A stretch of DNA of 64,000 nucleotides from the NCBI RefSeq assembly GCF_030812335.1, contig NZ_JAUSSN010000005.1, positions 124,001 to 188,000 on the forward strand, given 5' to 3'. The stretch's first letter is position 1. The number at the start of each line of letters is the position of its first letter. Of the stretch, positions 52,730-61,762 are shown piece by piece. The translations under genes and the position numbers were made by a program. The stretch is from Pseudarthrobacter oxydans. Its GTDB lineage: Bacteria > Actinomycetota > Actinomycetes > Actinomycetales > Micrococcaceae. The notes below the pieces were generated by a model. It saw only the letters and a program-made list of their open reading frames with translations. It had not been told where the DNA came from and did not search any database.

Positions 52730-54090
52730 TTGGCAGCCGCCGCTTCGGCAGTCGCCTCGGCCGGGGCCATATCGACGGCGTCGATGTTGCCGTGCCGGGT
52801 TTCCGTGAGAACGAACAAGGCACACAGCGACACGAGGGCGGCGGCCATGATGTACCACGCAACGGAGGAACTCTGGCGGGTCACGCCGAGCAGCCACGTG
52901 GTGATGAACGGTGTCGCAGCACTGCCGAGCAGCCCGGAGAGCATGTAGGCGACGGACAGCCCCGAGTAGCGGACCTTGGAACCGAAGAGCTCGGCGAGGA
53001 AGGTGGCGATCGGGCCGTAGTTGGCGGCGAAGGCGGTCATCATTGCGAGATAGGCGACGAAGAGCAGCGGAACGGACTTGGTGTCCATCAGCCAGAACAT
53101 GGGGAAGGCCAGGGCCGCCTCCGCGGCCACGCCGGCGTAGATGATCGGCTTGCGGCCGTATGTGTCCGAGAGCCGGCCGAAGAATGGGATCAGGACGAAG
53201 CACAGGGCGCAGGCTGCCAGGACCACCCAGAGCATGAGGGCCTCCGAGTGACCGAGTTCCTTCTTGCCGTAGGACACTCCGGAGGCCACGAGCAGCGTGA
53301 AGGTGCTTCCGGTGGACAATGTGGCGACGCCACCCAGGACAACCTGCTTCCAGTACTTGGCCATCAGGGCCGCGAAGGGCAGCTTGGCCTTGGCTCCGGC
53401 GTCTTTCACTGCCTGGAACGACGGGGTTTCCTCGATGTGCAGCCGGATGTAGATGCCCACGGCCACCAGCAGGGCGGAGGCGAGGAACGGGATGCGCCAG
53501 CCCCAGCTGAGGAGGTCCTCGGTGCTGACACTCGAGGCGACAATGAGGAACGCGACATTGGCGATCAGGGTCCCGGCGGGCACGCCCACCTGGACCAGGG
53601 AACCGTAGAACCCGCGTTTGGACGGGGGAGCATGCTCGACTGTCATCAGGACGGCGCCACCCCACTCGCCTCCCAGGGCCAGGCCCTGGATGACGCGCAG
53701 GAAGAGCAGCAGCAGCGGTGCCATGATGCCGATGCTGTTGTAGTCCGGCAACAGGCCGATGGCGAAGGTGGCGGCGCCCATGGTCAGCAGCGAAATCAGC
53801 AGCATGGATTTCCGGCCGAGCCTGTCTCCGAAGTGGCCGAAGATGATGGCACCGACCATGCGCGCGACGTAAGCGGAAGCGAAGGTTCCGAAGGCCAGCA
53901 TGGTGCCGACAATGGGGTCGAAGCTGGGGAAGAAGATCTTGTTGAACACGAGCGCGGAGGCTGTGCCGAAAACGAAGAGGTCGTACCACTCGACGGTGGT
54001 GCCGATGACGCTTGCGAGGGCGATCTTGCGCATTTTGGCCAGGTCGAGCCGGGCGGCGGCGGGGGAGTTGGTTTCTACCAGTTGAGCCAT
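52726..54090 (-). CDS. MHS-family MFS transporter
   Basis: 454 aa from an ATG preceded by GGAGATA. Twelve membrane helices with MHS signatures: GTTVEWYDLFVFGTASALVF, GHFGDRLGRKSMLLIS and GGEWGGAVLMTVEHAP. It imports a carboxylic or amino acid with protons. It heads the minus-strand operon carrier-RidA-RraA. A CRP/GlxR-like site and an inverted repeat lie in the 132-bp gap before the PucR gene. Confidence 0.92.
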   Translation of the reverse strand: MAQLVETNSPAAARLDLAKMRKIALASVIGTTVEWYDLFVFGTASALVFNKIFFPSFDPIVGTMLAFGTFASAYVARMVGAIIFGHFGDRLGRKSMLLISLLTMGAATFAIGLLPDYNSIGIMAPLLLLFLRVIQGLALGGEWGGAVLMTVEHAPPSKRGFYGSLVQVGVPAGTLIANVAFLIVASSVSTEDLLSWGWRIPFLASALLVAVGIYIRLHIEETPSFQAVKDAGAKAKLPFAALMAKYWKQVVLGGVATLSTGSTFTLLVASGVSYGKKELGHSEALMLWVVLAACALCFVLIPFFGRLSDTYGRKPIIYAGVAAEAALAFPMFWLMDTKSVPLLFVAYLAMMTAFAANYGPIATFLAELFGSKVRYSGLSVAYMLSGLLGSAATPFITTWLLGVTRQSSSVAWYIMAAALVSLCALFVLTETRHGNIDAVDMAPAEATAEAAAAK

Positions 54091-54150
54091 CAGTATCTCC
54101 AGATGGGGTGCGGGGACGAATGTCCTGTGCAAGGTAGTAGCCAACTATTC

Positions 54151-54166
54151 TGTGCTGGTGATCACA
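54151..54166 (-). promoter_or_regulatory. CRP/GlxR-like site in the carrier promoter
   Basis: On the minus strand TGTGATCACCAGCACA matches TGTGA-N6-TCACA at nine of ten positions. It sits directly after a -35-like TTGAGC (54167-54172), where a bound protein would block the promoter. A second palindrome GTGTGCGTTCACAC is at 54204-54217. Confidence 0.45.
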
Positions 54167-54222
54167 GCTCAATGGCGATAATCCCACCAAAAATGGCCAC
54201 GAAGTGTGCGTTCACACAACTC

Positions 54223-55407
54223 CTAGGCCCAGGCCACCACCAGCCGGGCTGCCTGGGCCGGAACGGTGAGGTCGATTCCGGTCAGTTCCTCGAAACGGTT
54301 GAGCCGGTTGAGGATGGTGTTCCGGTGGCAGAACAGCTGCTCGGCCGTGGCCGTGATGTTCCCGGTGGACAGGTAATGCCGCACAGTCTCGGTGAGGCGC
54401 TCGCGTTCCCCGCCTCGGCATGCCTCCAGTGCCTCCTCCAGCTGGGCGGCGAGGTCGAGGCCTGCGTCCTGGAGGTTTTGCTGGGCTAGCCGCGGCCACG
54501 CCGCATCCGCGGAGAGCGGCCCGGCGTCGGCCGGGCGAAGCAGCGCGGCGAGGCTTTCTGCCGTCCGGGCGGCAGAGGGGAGGCCGCGCAGTCCGTGCAC
54601 CTCCGGGACATACCCGCACGGGATGTCCGCCAGTGACGGGGGCAACAGTTGCCCCGTGCCCCGCGATGCCCGGGTCGTGCGCGCGGACAGCGGCCAGAAC
54701 AGGTACGTGTTTCCGCCTGATTCATGGAGGAATAGCCGGTGGCGTCGCTGGCCGGAGCCGAACTGGGTTGCGGCAGCTCGGAGCCGGGCGCCCGGCTCTC
54801 CGCTGGCGGCCACGAGGCCGCAGCGGGCGTCCGGCCCGATGCCCAGGGCCGAGCCGACCTGGGCGGATGTTTCGGCCGAGGGCGTGCTTTGGTTGAACAG
54901 CCGGGCGATGAATTCGCGCTGGATGCTGGATTCCTCCTGCGCCATGCGGACCCGCTCCGTCAGGTAGCTCATGTGCGTCCGGGTCGCGAATTCGTCGACG
55001 ACCCGCCACACTTGGTCCACCCGGGAGGCAAGTAGTGCAGCGTCCCCTGGTGCGGCGATCTCCAGCAGGTCGGCCCACAGGATGCTGAAGTCCAGCCTTA
55101 CGGCAGATGTCAGGGATTCCGGCGGAATCCCGGCCCGGGCGCGTTTGGAGCCGAGATCCGAGGCGAACTCGAGCAGTCCGTCCCGGGCCTCGTCCTCCTG
55201 GCCGCCGCGCAGCCCGTGGATGAGCCTGCGGAACGTCTCACGGGCGGTGTCCCGGATTTCCGGGACGGTCACCTGGCTGTCCCCGTATTCAGGGATTTGT
55301 CTGACCAGGGCCGTGAAGGCCTGGGCCAGGACATCCAGCCGTCCCTCCAGCTGGTCCACCAGTTCGCTCCAGCGGAGACCGTCTCCTGATGATTCAAAAT
55401 TGTGCAT
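54223..55407 (-). CDS. PucR/CdaR-type transcriptional regulator
   Basis: 394 aa from ATG with AGGA upstream (a GTG at 55413 is also open). The C-terminal PucR helix-turn-helix is clear: LTETVRHYLSTGNITATAEQ then LFCHRNTILNRLNRFEELTG. The N-terminal 180 residues match the RsbR-like/PucR N-domain (VRLDFSILWADLLEIA). Relatives control purine, ureide, GABA, proline or glycerate use. It lies between two catabolic operons and probably controls both. Confidence 0.88.
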   Translation of the reverse strand: MHNFESSGDGLRWSELVDQLEGRLDVLAQAFTALVRQIPEYGDSQVTVPEIRDTARETFRRLIHGLRGGQEDEARDGLLEFASDLGSKRARAGIPPESLTSAVRLDFSILWADLLEIAAPGDAALLASRVDQVWRVVDEFATRTHMSYLTERVRMAQEESSIQREFIARLFNQSTPSAETSAQVGSALGIGPDARCGLVAASGEPGARLRAAATQFGSGQRRHRLFLHESGGNTYLFWPLSARTTRASRGTGQLLPPSLADIPCGYVPEVHGLRGLPSAARTAESLAALLRPADAGPLSADAAWPRLAQQNLQDAGLDLAAQLEEALEACRGGERERLTETVRHYLSTGNITATAEQLFCHRNTILNRLNRFEELTGIDLTVPAQAARLVVAWA

Positions 55408-55585
55408 TCTCACATCCTAAGGGCCCGGATGCGTGGCGCAATGCTAGTTATTTTGGAAAAAGCTACTGGCAGAATGGAACGAAGCGCCGGGTGAGCCTCA
55501 TCACAACCCTTCGGAAGCGTCTCCGTTCCCGGGGCGTGACCGCGCCGGCAACAGCAAAGACCAGTCACATTTCTTTGGAGTAATC

Positions 55586-56920
55586 ATGGCAAGCAGCGCA
55601 AGCAACGCCACCATCGTCAGCCCCCAGACCCCCGCAGTCGTCGACGAGACCGTCGCCAAGAAAGTCGCACTCGCGGCCCTCGTCGGAACGGCGCTGGAGT
55701 GGTACGACTTCTTTCTGTTCACCACCGCCGCGGCCCTGGTGTTCAACGCGCAGTACTTCGTGTCCCAGGACCCCTTCGTTTCGGCGATGAGCTCCTTCGC
55801 CACGCTGGCCGTGGGTTTCGTGGCCCGGCCGATTGGCGGCTTCATCTTCGGCTCACTGGGCGACAAGATCGGCCGCAAGAAGATCCTCATGGTCACGATC
55901 GTGGGCATCGGCGTCGTCACCGGCCTGATCGGTCTCCTGCCCAACTACATGACCATCGGCGTCGCGGCCCCCATCCTGCTGGTTGCGCTGCGGATCCTGC
56001 AGGGCCTGGCCGTCGGCGGCGAATGGAGCGGTGCGGTAATCATCGCCGTCGAAAACGCCCCGGTTGCCAAACGCGCCCGTTATGCGGCCTTGCCGCAACT
56101 CGGCTCCCCGATCGGCACGATCCTGTCCTCGGGCGGCTTCTTCGGCATGCTGTACCTGGTGGGCCAGGCCAACTTTGACGCCTGGGGCTGGCGCATCCCG
56201 TTCATTGCGGCGATCCCGCTGCTGGCCATCTCCATGTGGATCCGTAGCAAGCTCAGCGAGTCCCCGGAGTTCGAAGCCCTCATGGAGTCCGGCGAGACCG
56301 AGCACGCCCCCATCCGCGGTGTGCTGACGAAGAGCTGGCGCCAGATTCTGGTCGGCATGTGCTCCGCGCTGCTTGGCATTGGCGGTTTCTACCTCATCAC
56401 CAGTTTCGTGGTCTTCTACGGCACCAAGGTTCTCAAAATGCCGTACGAAACCCTGCTGCTCGGCTCTCTCCTGGCTGCCGTGGTGGAGATCTTCGCCCTG
56501 ATCTGGGCCGGCCGCATGGGTGAGAAGTTCGGCGCCAGCAAGGTCATTCTCTGGGGTGGCGTCGCGTCCGCCGTCATTGCCGTCCCCGTGTTCCTGGCCA
56601 TCGACACCGCTAACCCCGTCCTGGTCATCCTGGCCATGATCGTCGGTGTGTCCACGCTGTCCATCCCGTACGCCGTGTCCGGAACGGCGCTCACCGCACT
56701 CTTCGCCACAAAGGTCCGCTACACGGGCGTCGCCATCACGTCGAACAGCGCCGGCGTCATCTCCGGCTTTGTGCCACTCATCGCCACGGCCCTCGTGGCC
56801 GCCAACGGCAACTCTTTCTGGCCCGGCGCCATCATCCTGTTGGTGGTTTCCGTGTTGACCGCCCTGTCCGGATTGTTCCTCCCCGCACTCAGCATCGAAG
56901 AAGAGGGAATGAAGCATTGA
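55586..56920 (+). CDS. MHS-family MFS transporter
   Basis: 444 aa, start ATG after TTGGAG. MHS signatures: GTALEWYDFFLFTTAAALVF, GSLGDKIGRKKILMV and GGEWSGAVIIAVENAP; twelve helices. It is about 45 percent alike by eye to the carrier at 52726, so the locus has two related carriers, perhaps for two forms of the substrate. The next gene starts on a 4-nt TTGA overlap. Confidence 0.92.
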   Translation: MASSASNATIVSPQTPAVVDETVAKKVALAALVGTALEWYDFFLFTTAAALVFNAQYFVSQDPFVSAMSSFATLAVGFVARPIGGFIFGSLGDKIGRKKILMVTIVGIGVVTGLIGLLPNYMTIGVAAPILLVALRILQGLAVGGEWSGAVIIAVENAPVAKRARYAALPQLGSPIGTILSSGGFFGMLYLVGQANFDAWGWRIPFIAAIPLLAISMWIRSKLSESPEFEALMESGETEHAPIRGVLTKSWRQILVGMCSALLGIGGFYLITSFVVFYGTKVLKMPYETLLLGSLLAAVVEIFALIWAGRMGEKFGASKVILWGGVASAVIAVPVFLAIDTANPVLVILAMIVGVSTLSIPYAVSGTALTALFATKVRYTGVAITSNSAGVISGFVPLIATALVAANGNSFWPGAIILLVVSVLTALSGLFLPALSIEEEGMKH

Positions 56921-58542
56921 GCACCACAACCACGGCCGGGCACCTGATCGTCGCCCAGCTCGAACGGGCCGGCATCCAGCGCGTCTACGGCGTCCCCGGG
57001 GAAAGCTTCCTGGACGTCCTGGACGGCCTGCACGGCTCCTCCATCGAAACCGTGGTGACCCGCCACGAAGGGGGCGCCGGGTTCATGGCACTCGCCGAAG
57101 GCCGGCTCACAGAGCTTCCGGGCGTCGCCATGGTGACCCGGGGACCGGGTGCCGCCAACGCCTTCATCGCCATCCACACCGCGCACCAGGACGCCACGCC
57201 GATGATCCTGTTCGTCGGCCTCATCCCGGTCGCCGACCGCGGACGGGAGTCGTTCCAGGAATTCGACATCAATGCCTGGTTCGGCAGCACGGCCAAGAAA
57301 GTCGTAACGCTCGACGACGCCGCCTCCGCCGCCCGCGTGGTGGACGACGCCATCTTCACGGCGCTCAGCGGCCGGCCCGGCCCCGTGGTGATCGGTCTTC
57401 CCGAGGACGTGCTGGTCCACGCCATTGAATCCGGCACCGTGGAACCGCGCACCGTGCCCCGGAGCGAACCTGCCGCAGCGGACCTCGCCGACCTCGAGAC
57501 GAAGCTGGCCGCGGCCAGGAAACCCCTCATCGTGGTGGGCGGCGAAGGCTGGGACCAATCGTCTTCCGACGCGCTGGCCGGCTGGGCCTCCCACCACGGG
57601 GTTCCCGTGCTCGCGGACTTCCGCGCCTATGACGCCGTCCCGCACAGCAGCGACGCCTACGCCGGCTACCTCGGCTACGCCCGCAGCGACGCCAACGCGC
57701 GCCGCCTCGACGAGGCCGATCTGCTGGTCTTTGTCGGCTGCGTCCGCGCCGATGTGCTCTCCGACGGCTACAAGTGTGGACTCGATGCCGTCACCGTGGT
57801 CGTGAACCCCGACGCCGATCTGCTCGGCCACTTTGGCCGGCTGGACCAGCACATTCCGGCCCACGTCGCGTCCTTCGCCAGGGCCCTAGCGGCCACGGCC
57901 TCGGCCGTGGAACCCGCAGCCTCCTGGTTGGCCGACGCCCGCGCGGACTACGAAAAGTTCTCCACGGCGCAGCCGGACGGCGGAACTGATGTGGACCTCG
58001 CCGTCGTGATGGAAATCCTCAAGCAGGAAATGGACCCCGACGCCATCATCACCTACGGGGCCGGGAACCACTCGCTCTGGCCGGCCCGCTACCTGAGGCA
58101 CAACACGGCGAACTCACTCGCCGCACCCCGGAACGGGGCCATGGGCATGGGGATCCCGGCGGCGGTGGCTGCCTCCCTGGCCTACCCCGGCCGCCAGGTG
58201 ATCTCCGTGGCCGGTGACGGCTGCTTCCTGATGAACGGGCAGGAAATGGCCACCGCCATGAGCCATGGGGGGAAGTTCATTGCGCTCGTGGTGGACAACG
58301 GCATCTTTGCGACCATCCGCGAACACCAAGAAGGCCACTACCCGGGCCGCCCCTCAGGAACCCACATGACGAACCCGGACTTTGCCGCGCTGGCCCGGTC
58401 CTACGGCGGCTACGGCGAACGCGTGGAGAAGGCCGAGGACTTCGGCGCCGCCTTCCGCCGCGCCGTCGAATCCGGACTGCCGGCGGTCCTGCACCTCCCG
58501 CAGGATCCCACCACCCGCTCACCCAAAACCGCCAGCAACTGA
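56917..58542 (+). CDS. Thiamine diphosphate-dependent 2-oxo acid decarboxylase-like enzyme
   Basis: 541 aa from a TTG overlapping the carrier stop (TTGA) with GAGGG upstream. The three ThDP domains are present: the pyrimidine domain with catalytic Glu in TRHEGGAGFMALAEGR (E51), a central domain (about 190-330), and the pyrophosphate domain with GDG (about 432) and DNG (about 460). It belongs to the acetolactate synthase/benzoylformate decarboxylase group. The aldehyde dehydrogenase encoded directly after it argues for decarboxylation to an aldehyde, as in 2-ketoarginine decarboxylase AruI. Acetolactate synthesis is unlikely, as no small subunit is present. Confidence 0.85.
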   Translation: MSTTTTAGHLIVAQLERAGIQRVYGVPGESFLDVLDGLHGSSIETVVTRHEGGAGFMALAEGRLTELPGVAMVTRGPGAANAFIAIHTAHQDATPMILFVGLIPVADRGRESFQEFDINAWFGSTAKKVVTLDDAASAARVVDDAIFTALSGRPGPVVIGLPEDVLVHAIESGTVEPRTVPRSEPAAADLADLETKLAAARKPLIVVGGEGWDQSSSDALAGWASHHGVPVLADFRAYDAVPHSSDAYAGYLGYARSDANARRLDEADLLVFVGCVRADVLSDGYKCGLDAVTVVVNPDADLLGHFGRLDQHIPAHVASFARALAATASAVEPAASWLADARADYEKFSTAQPDGGTDVDLAVVMEILKQEMDPDAIITYGAGNHSLWPARYLRHNTANSLAAPRNGAMGMGIPAAVAASLAYPGRQVISVAGDGCFLMNGQEMATAMSHGGKFIALVVDNGIFATIREHQEGHYPGRPSGTHMTNPDFAALARSYGGYGERVEKAEDFGAAFRRAVESGLPAVLHLPQDPTTRSPKTASN

Positions 58543-58554
58543 CCGGAGCCCGCC

Positions 58555-59982
58555 ATGATCACCCTGCACAACATCATCAACGGTGAGATCGTCCACGGGA
58601 GCGTGTCAGAGGGAACAGCCGGGGCCACCCTGCCGTTCTTCGACCCCTCCACGGGAGTCCAGCTCGGCACCGCCCCGGACAGCGACGCCGCCACCGTGGA
58701 CCGCGCGTTCCAGGCCGCTCACGCCGCGTTCCGGAGTTACAAACGGACCACCCCGGCCGAACGCCAGGCGATGATGCTCAAACTCGCGGACCTCATCGAA
58801 GCCAATGTGGACCGGCTGCTGGAGGCCGAAGTGGCCTGCACCGGCAAGCCCAGGCAGATCACCCGCGAGATCGAGATCCTCCGCGGCGCCGACCAGCTCC
58901 GCTTCTTTGCCGGCGCCTGCCGGGTGGTGTCCGGGACCGCGCAGACCGAGTACGTCCGCGGCTTTTCCTCCACCGTCCGGCGGGAGCCGCTCGGGGTGGT
59001 CGCCCAGATCACTCCCTGGAACTACCCGTTCATGATGGCCATCTGGAAGATCGGTCCGGCGCTTGCCGCGGGCAACACCCTCGTGCTGAAACCGGCGGAC
59101 ACCACTCCCTGGTCCACCGTGGTCCTGGGCGAGCTGGCGCAGGAGGCCTACCCGGCCGGCGTCGTGAATGTCATCTGCGGCGGCCGCGGCACCGGCGCCG
59201 CCATGGTGGATCACGAGATCCCGGAAATGGTGTCCATCACCGGCTCCACCCGGGCCGGGGCGCAGGTGATGTCCGCGGCGTCGAAGACCCTCAAAGATGT
59301 CCACCTGGAGCTGGGCGGCAAGGCGCCGGCGATCGTCTTCGCCGACACCGACATTGACCTGGCGGCCCGGGAGATCGCACTCGGTGCGTTCTTCAACGCC
59401 GGACAGGACTGCACCGCGGTGACGCGGGTGCTAGTGGAGGAATCGATCCACCACGAGTTTGCGGCCGCGCTCGCCGGGGCGGCCGCCGCGCTCAAGGTCG
59501 GCGGCGACGCCGCGGACCTGGGGCCGCTGAACAGCGCCGCGCAGCTGGACCGCGTGGAGGGCTTTATGTCCCGGCTGCCAGCCAACGCCAAGGTCCTTGC
59601 CGGGGGCAAGCGGACGGGTGCAGGCTTCCACTTCGAGCCGACCGTGATCGACGGAGTGTTCCAGGCGGACGAAGTGGTGTGCGAGGAAATCTTCGGGCCC
59701 GTGGTCACCGTCCAACCCTTCGCCACGGAGGGGGAAGCCATCGAGCTCGCCAACGGGACGAAATACGCGCTGGCCTCCAGCGTCTGGTCGAACAACCACG
59801 GCGTCGTCACCCGAGTGTCCAACGAGCTGGACTTCGGCGCAGTATGGATCAACTGCCACCAAGTGATTCCCGCCGAGGCCCCGCACGGCGGCTTCAAGCA
59901 CTCCGGCACCGGCAAGGACCTCTCCGTCTTTGGCCTCGAGGATTACACCCGCATCAAGTCAGTCACCACCTCCCACCGCTGA
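58555..59982 (+). CDS. Aldehyde dehydrogenase, aminobutyraldehyde dehydrogenase-like
   Basis: 475 aa. Catalytic Cys in FFNAGQDCTAVTRV (about 285) and Glu in HLELGGKAP (about 251), NAD-binding ITGSTRAGAQV and ITPWNYPFMMAIWKIGPALA. The C-terminal HGGFKHSGTGKDLSVFGLED is the hallmark of the PatD/gamma-aminobutyraldehyde branch, so an omega-amino or guanidino aldehyde is a reasonable substrate. It is 12 bp after the ThDP enzyme gene and likely oxidises its product. Confidence 0.92.
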   Translation: MITLHNIINGEIVHGSVSEGTAGATLPFFDPSTGVQLGTAPDSDAATVDRAFQAAHAAFRSYKRTTPAERQAMMLKLADLIEANVDRLLEAEVACTGKPRQITREIEILRGADQLRFFAGACRVVSGTAQTEYVRGFSSTVRREPLGVVAQITPWNYPFMMAIWKIGPALAAGNTLVLKPADTTPWSTVVLGELAQEAYPAGVVNVICGGRGTGAAMVDHEIPEMVSITGSTRAGAQVMSAASKTLKDVHLELGGKAPAIVFADTDIDLAAREIALGAFFNAGQDCTAVTRVLVEESIHHEFAAALAGAAAALKVGGDAADLGPLNSAAQLDRVEGFMSRLPANAKVLAGGKRTGAGFHFEPTVIDGVFQADEVVCEEIFGPVVTVQPFATEGEAIELANGTKYALASSVWSNNHGVVTRVSNELDFGAVWINCHQVIPAEAPHGGFKHSGTGKDLSVFGLEDYTRIKSVTTSHR

Positions 59983-60001
59983 GACCCACGCTAGGTAACC
60001 C

Positions 60002-61753
60002 ATGAAACTCGATCTGCTGCTGCGTAACGCGGACATCATCACCATGGACGGGCGCCGCCCGCAGGCCACCTCGCTGGGGGTTTGGCAGGGCCGGATTGTG
60101 GGCCTCGACGAAGACCTGGACGGACTGGACGCCGCCGAGGTCGTGGACCTTGCTGGCGCCACCGTGACCCCCGGCTTCATCGACGCCCACTGCCACACCA
60201 CCTGGTTCGGGCTCGGCCTCGGTGAAGTGGACGTTTCCTCGGCGCGCGGACTGAACCAGCTCTACGCCCTGCTGGAGGCCGGCATTGCGGCAGACAGCGC
60301 CCCCGGGCCCGGGACAGTGCCCGCCCCCGGCACGGCGGCGGGTTGGCTCCTGGCCACCGGCTTCAGCCAGCAGCAGCACGGCGGCGAGTTTCCGGACATT
60401 GCCGTCCTGGACCGGGTCACCGGCAACAGGCCGCTGTTTATGCGGCACAACTCGGGCCATATGGCAGTCGTCAACACCGCAGCGCTCCGGCTCGCGCACG
60501 CTGACCAGGCGTCGTTCCCGGATCCCGACGGCGGCGTGATCGTCCGCGACGCCGGCGGCCGCCCCACCGGTCTGGTCCAGGAAACGGCGCAGCAGCTGAT
60601 CCAGGAGCTGATCTTGCCCTACTCCAGCGAGGCGATCGAAGACGCACTGGACCGGGCCACGAGCTACTATGCCGCGGAGGGCATCACGAGCTTCACCGAG
60701 GCCGGGATCGGCGGCGGCTGGATCGGCCACAGCCCGGAGGAGCTGGCTGCCTACCAGCGGGCGGCGTCCGCGGGCAGGCTCCACGCACGGGCCCAGCTGA
60801 TGCCGGTCCTGGACATGCTGCACCCGCTCGGCGGGCAGCACCCACCGGACACCAGGCCTGCAGGCCTGGACCTGGGCATCACCAGCGGCTTCGGCGACGA
60901 CTTCCTGTCCCTGGGCCCAGCGAAGGTGTTCCTGGACGGTTCACTGCTCGGCGAAACAGCGGCGGTCAGCCAGGATTACTGCAGCCATGGACACACGGAC
61001 AACACGGGCAACACAGGCTACTTCCAAGCGGAGCCGGAGGAGATCCGGGGCAAGATCGAGGCCGCCTACGCGGCGGGCTGGTCGATCGCGGCGCACGCCA
61101 TCGGCGACCGCGCCGTTGACCTCGCAATAGACATCATCACCGCCTGTGCGGCGAAGTTTCCGCCCAGGGCCATGCCCAACCGGATCGAACACGCCTCGAT
61201 GACCAGGCCGGAACAGCTTCAACGGTTGGCCGCCGCTCGCATAGCCGTCACCCCGCAGGCCAGCTTCTTCTCCGACGGCGGGGACGGCATGACCGCCTCC
61301 CTCGGCGCGGAACGGCTCGGCTGGGCCTACCGTGCCGCGTCGTTCCTGACCGCGGGTGTGACACTCGCCGGCAGCTCGGACCGGCCCGTGGCGGACGGAA
61401 ACGTGCTCCGCGGAATGCAGGCCTTCGTGGACCGGCGCACCGCCTCCGGTGCCGTTTTCGGAAACCCGGACGAGCGGCTCACTCCGCTCCAGGCCCTGGC
61501 GGCGTACACGACGGGAGCCGCCGCAGCCACAGGTACCACGCACATCAAAGGCTCCTTGAGCCCCGGGAAACTCGCCGACTTCACCGTCCTGTCCGGGTCC
61601 CCGCTCTCCGCAGGCAGCATCGCGGAGCTCAAAGTCCTCGCTACCGCCGTCGGGGGTGCCTTTTCGTTCCAAGCGCCCGGCATCGGCTCCCGTGCCGTCG
61701 GCGATTCCGCCGCAGCCACCACCATCTTCTGCACAGCTACCAACCGTTCATAG
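60002..61753 (+). CDS. Amidohydrolase, YtcJ-like (amidohydrolase 3 family)
   Basis: 583 aa. The metal-binding motif is GFIDAHCHTTWFG (HxH near residue 63), with further ligands in AHAIGDRAVDLAID, RIEHASM and ASSDRPVADGN; the active site appears complete. The family removes N-formyl or other N-acyl groups or hydrolyses cyclic imides. It sits between aldehyde dehydrogenase and an M20 amidohydrolase, suggesting hydrolysis of an amide or ureide bond of the growth substrate. Confidence 0.88.
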   Translation: MKLDLLLRNADIITMDGRRPQATSLGVWQGRIVGLDEDLDGLDAAEVVDLAGATVTPGFIDAHCHTTWFGLGLGEVDVSSARGLNQLYALLEAGIAADSAPGPGTVPAPGTAAGWLLATGFSQQQHGGEFPDIAVLDRVTGNRPLFMRHNSGHMAVVNTAALRLAHADQASFPDPDGGVIVRDAGGRPTGLVQETAQQLIQELILPYSSEAIEDALDRATSYYAAEGITSFTEAGIGGGWIGHSPEELAAYQRAASAGRLHARAQLMPVLDMLHPLGGQHPPDTRPAGLDLGITSGFGDDFLSLGPAKVFLDGSLLGETAAVSQDYCSHGHTDNTGNTGYFQAEPEEIRGKIEAAYAAGWSIAAHAIGDRAVDLAIDIITACAAKFPPRAMPNRIEHASMTRPEQLQRLAAARIAVTPQASFFSDGGDGMTASLGAERLGWAYRAASFLTAGVTLAGSSDRPVADGNVLRGMQAFVDRRTASGAVFGNPDERLTPLQALAAYTTGAAAATGTTHIKGSLSPGKLADFTVLSGSPLSAGSIAELKVLATAVGGAFSFQAPGIGSRAVGDSAAATTIFCTATNRS

Positions 61754-61762
61754 GGGAACAGC

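Noticed and set aside
52283..54190. 635-codon frame that could be read as a fusion ending in RidA
   Set aside because: Only the last 148 codons are RidA; the rest is an out-of-frame reading of the MHS carrier. A GTG overlapping the carrier stop is a better start.
56917..58542. Acetolactate synthase large subunit (ilvB)
   Set aside because: No ilvN or ilvC nearby and the gene is embedded with an aldehyde dehydrogenase and amidohydrolases, favouring a catabolic decarboxylase.
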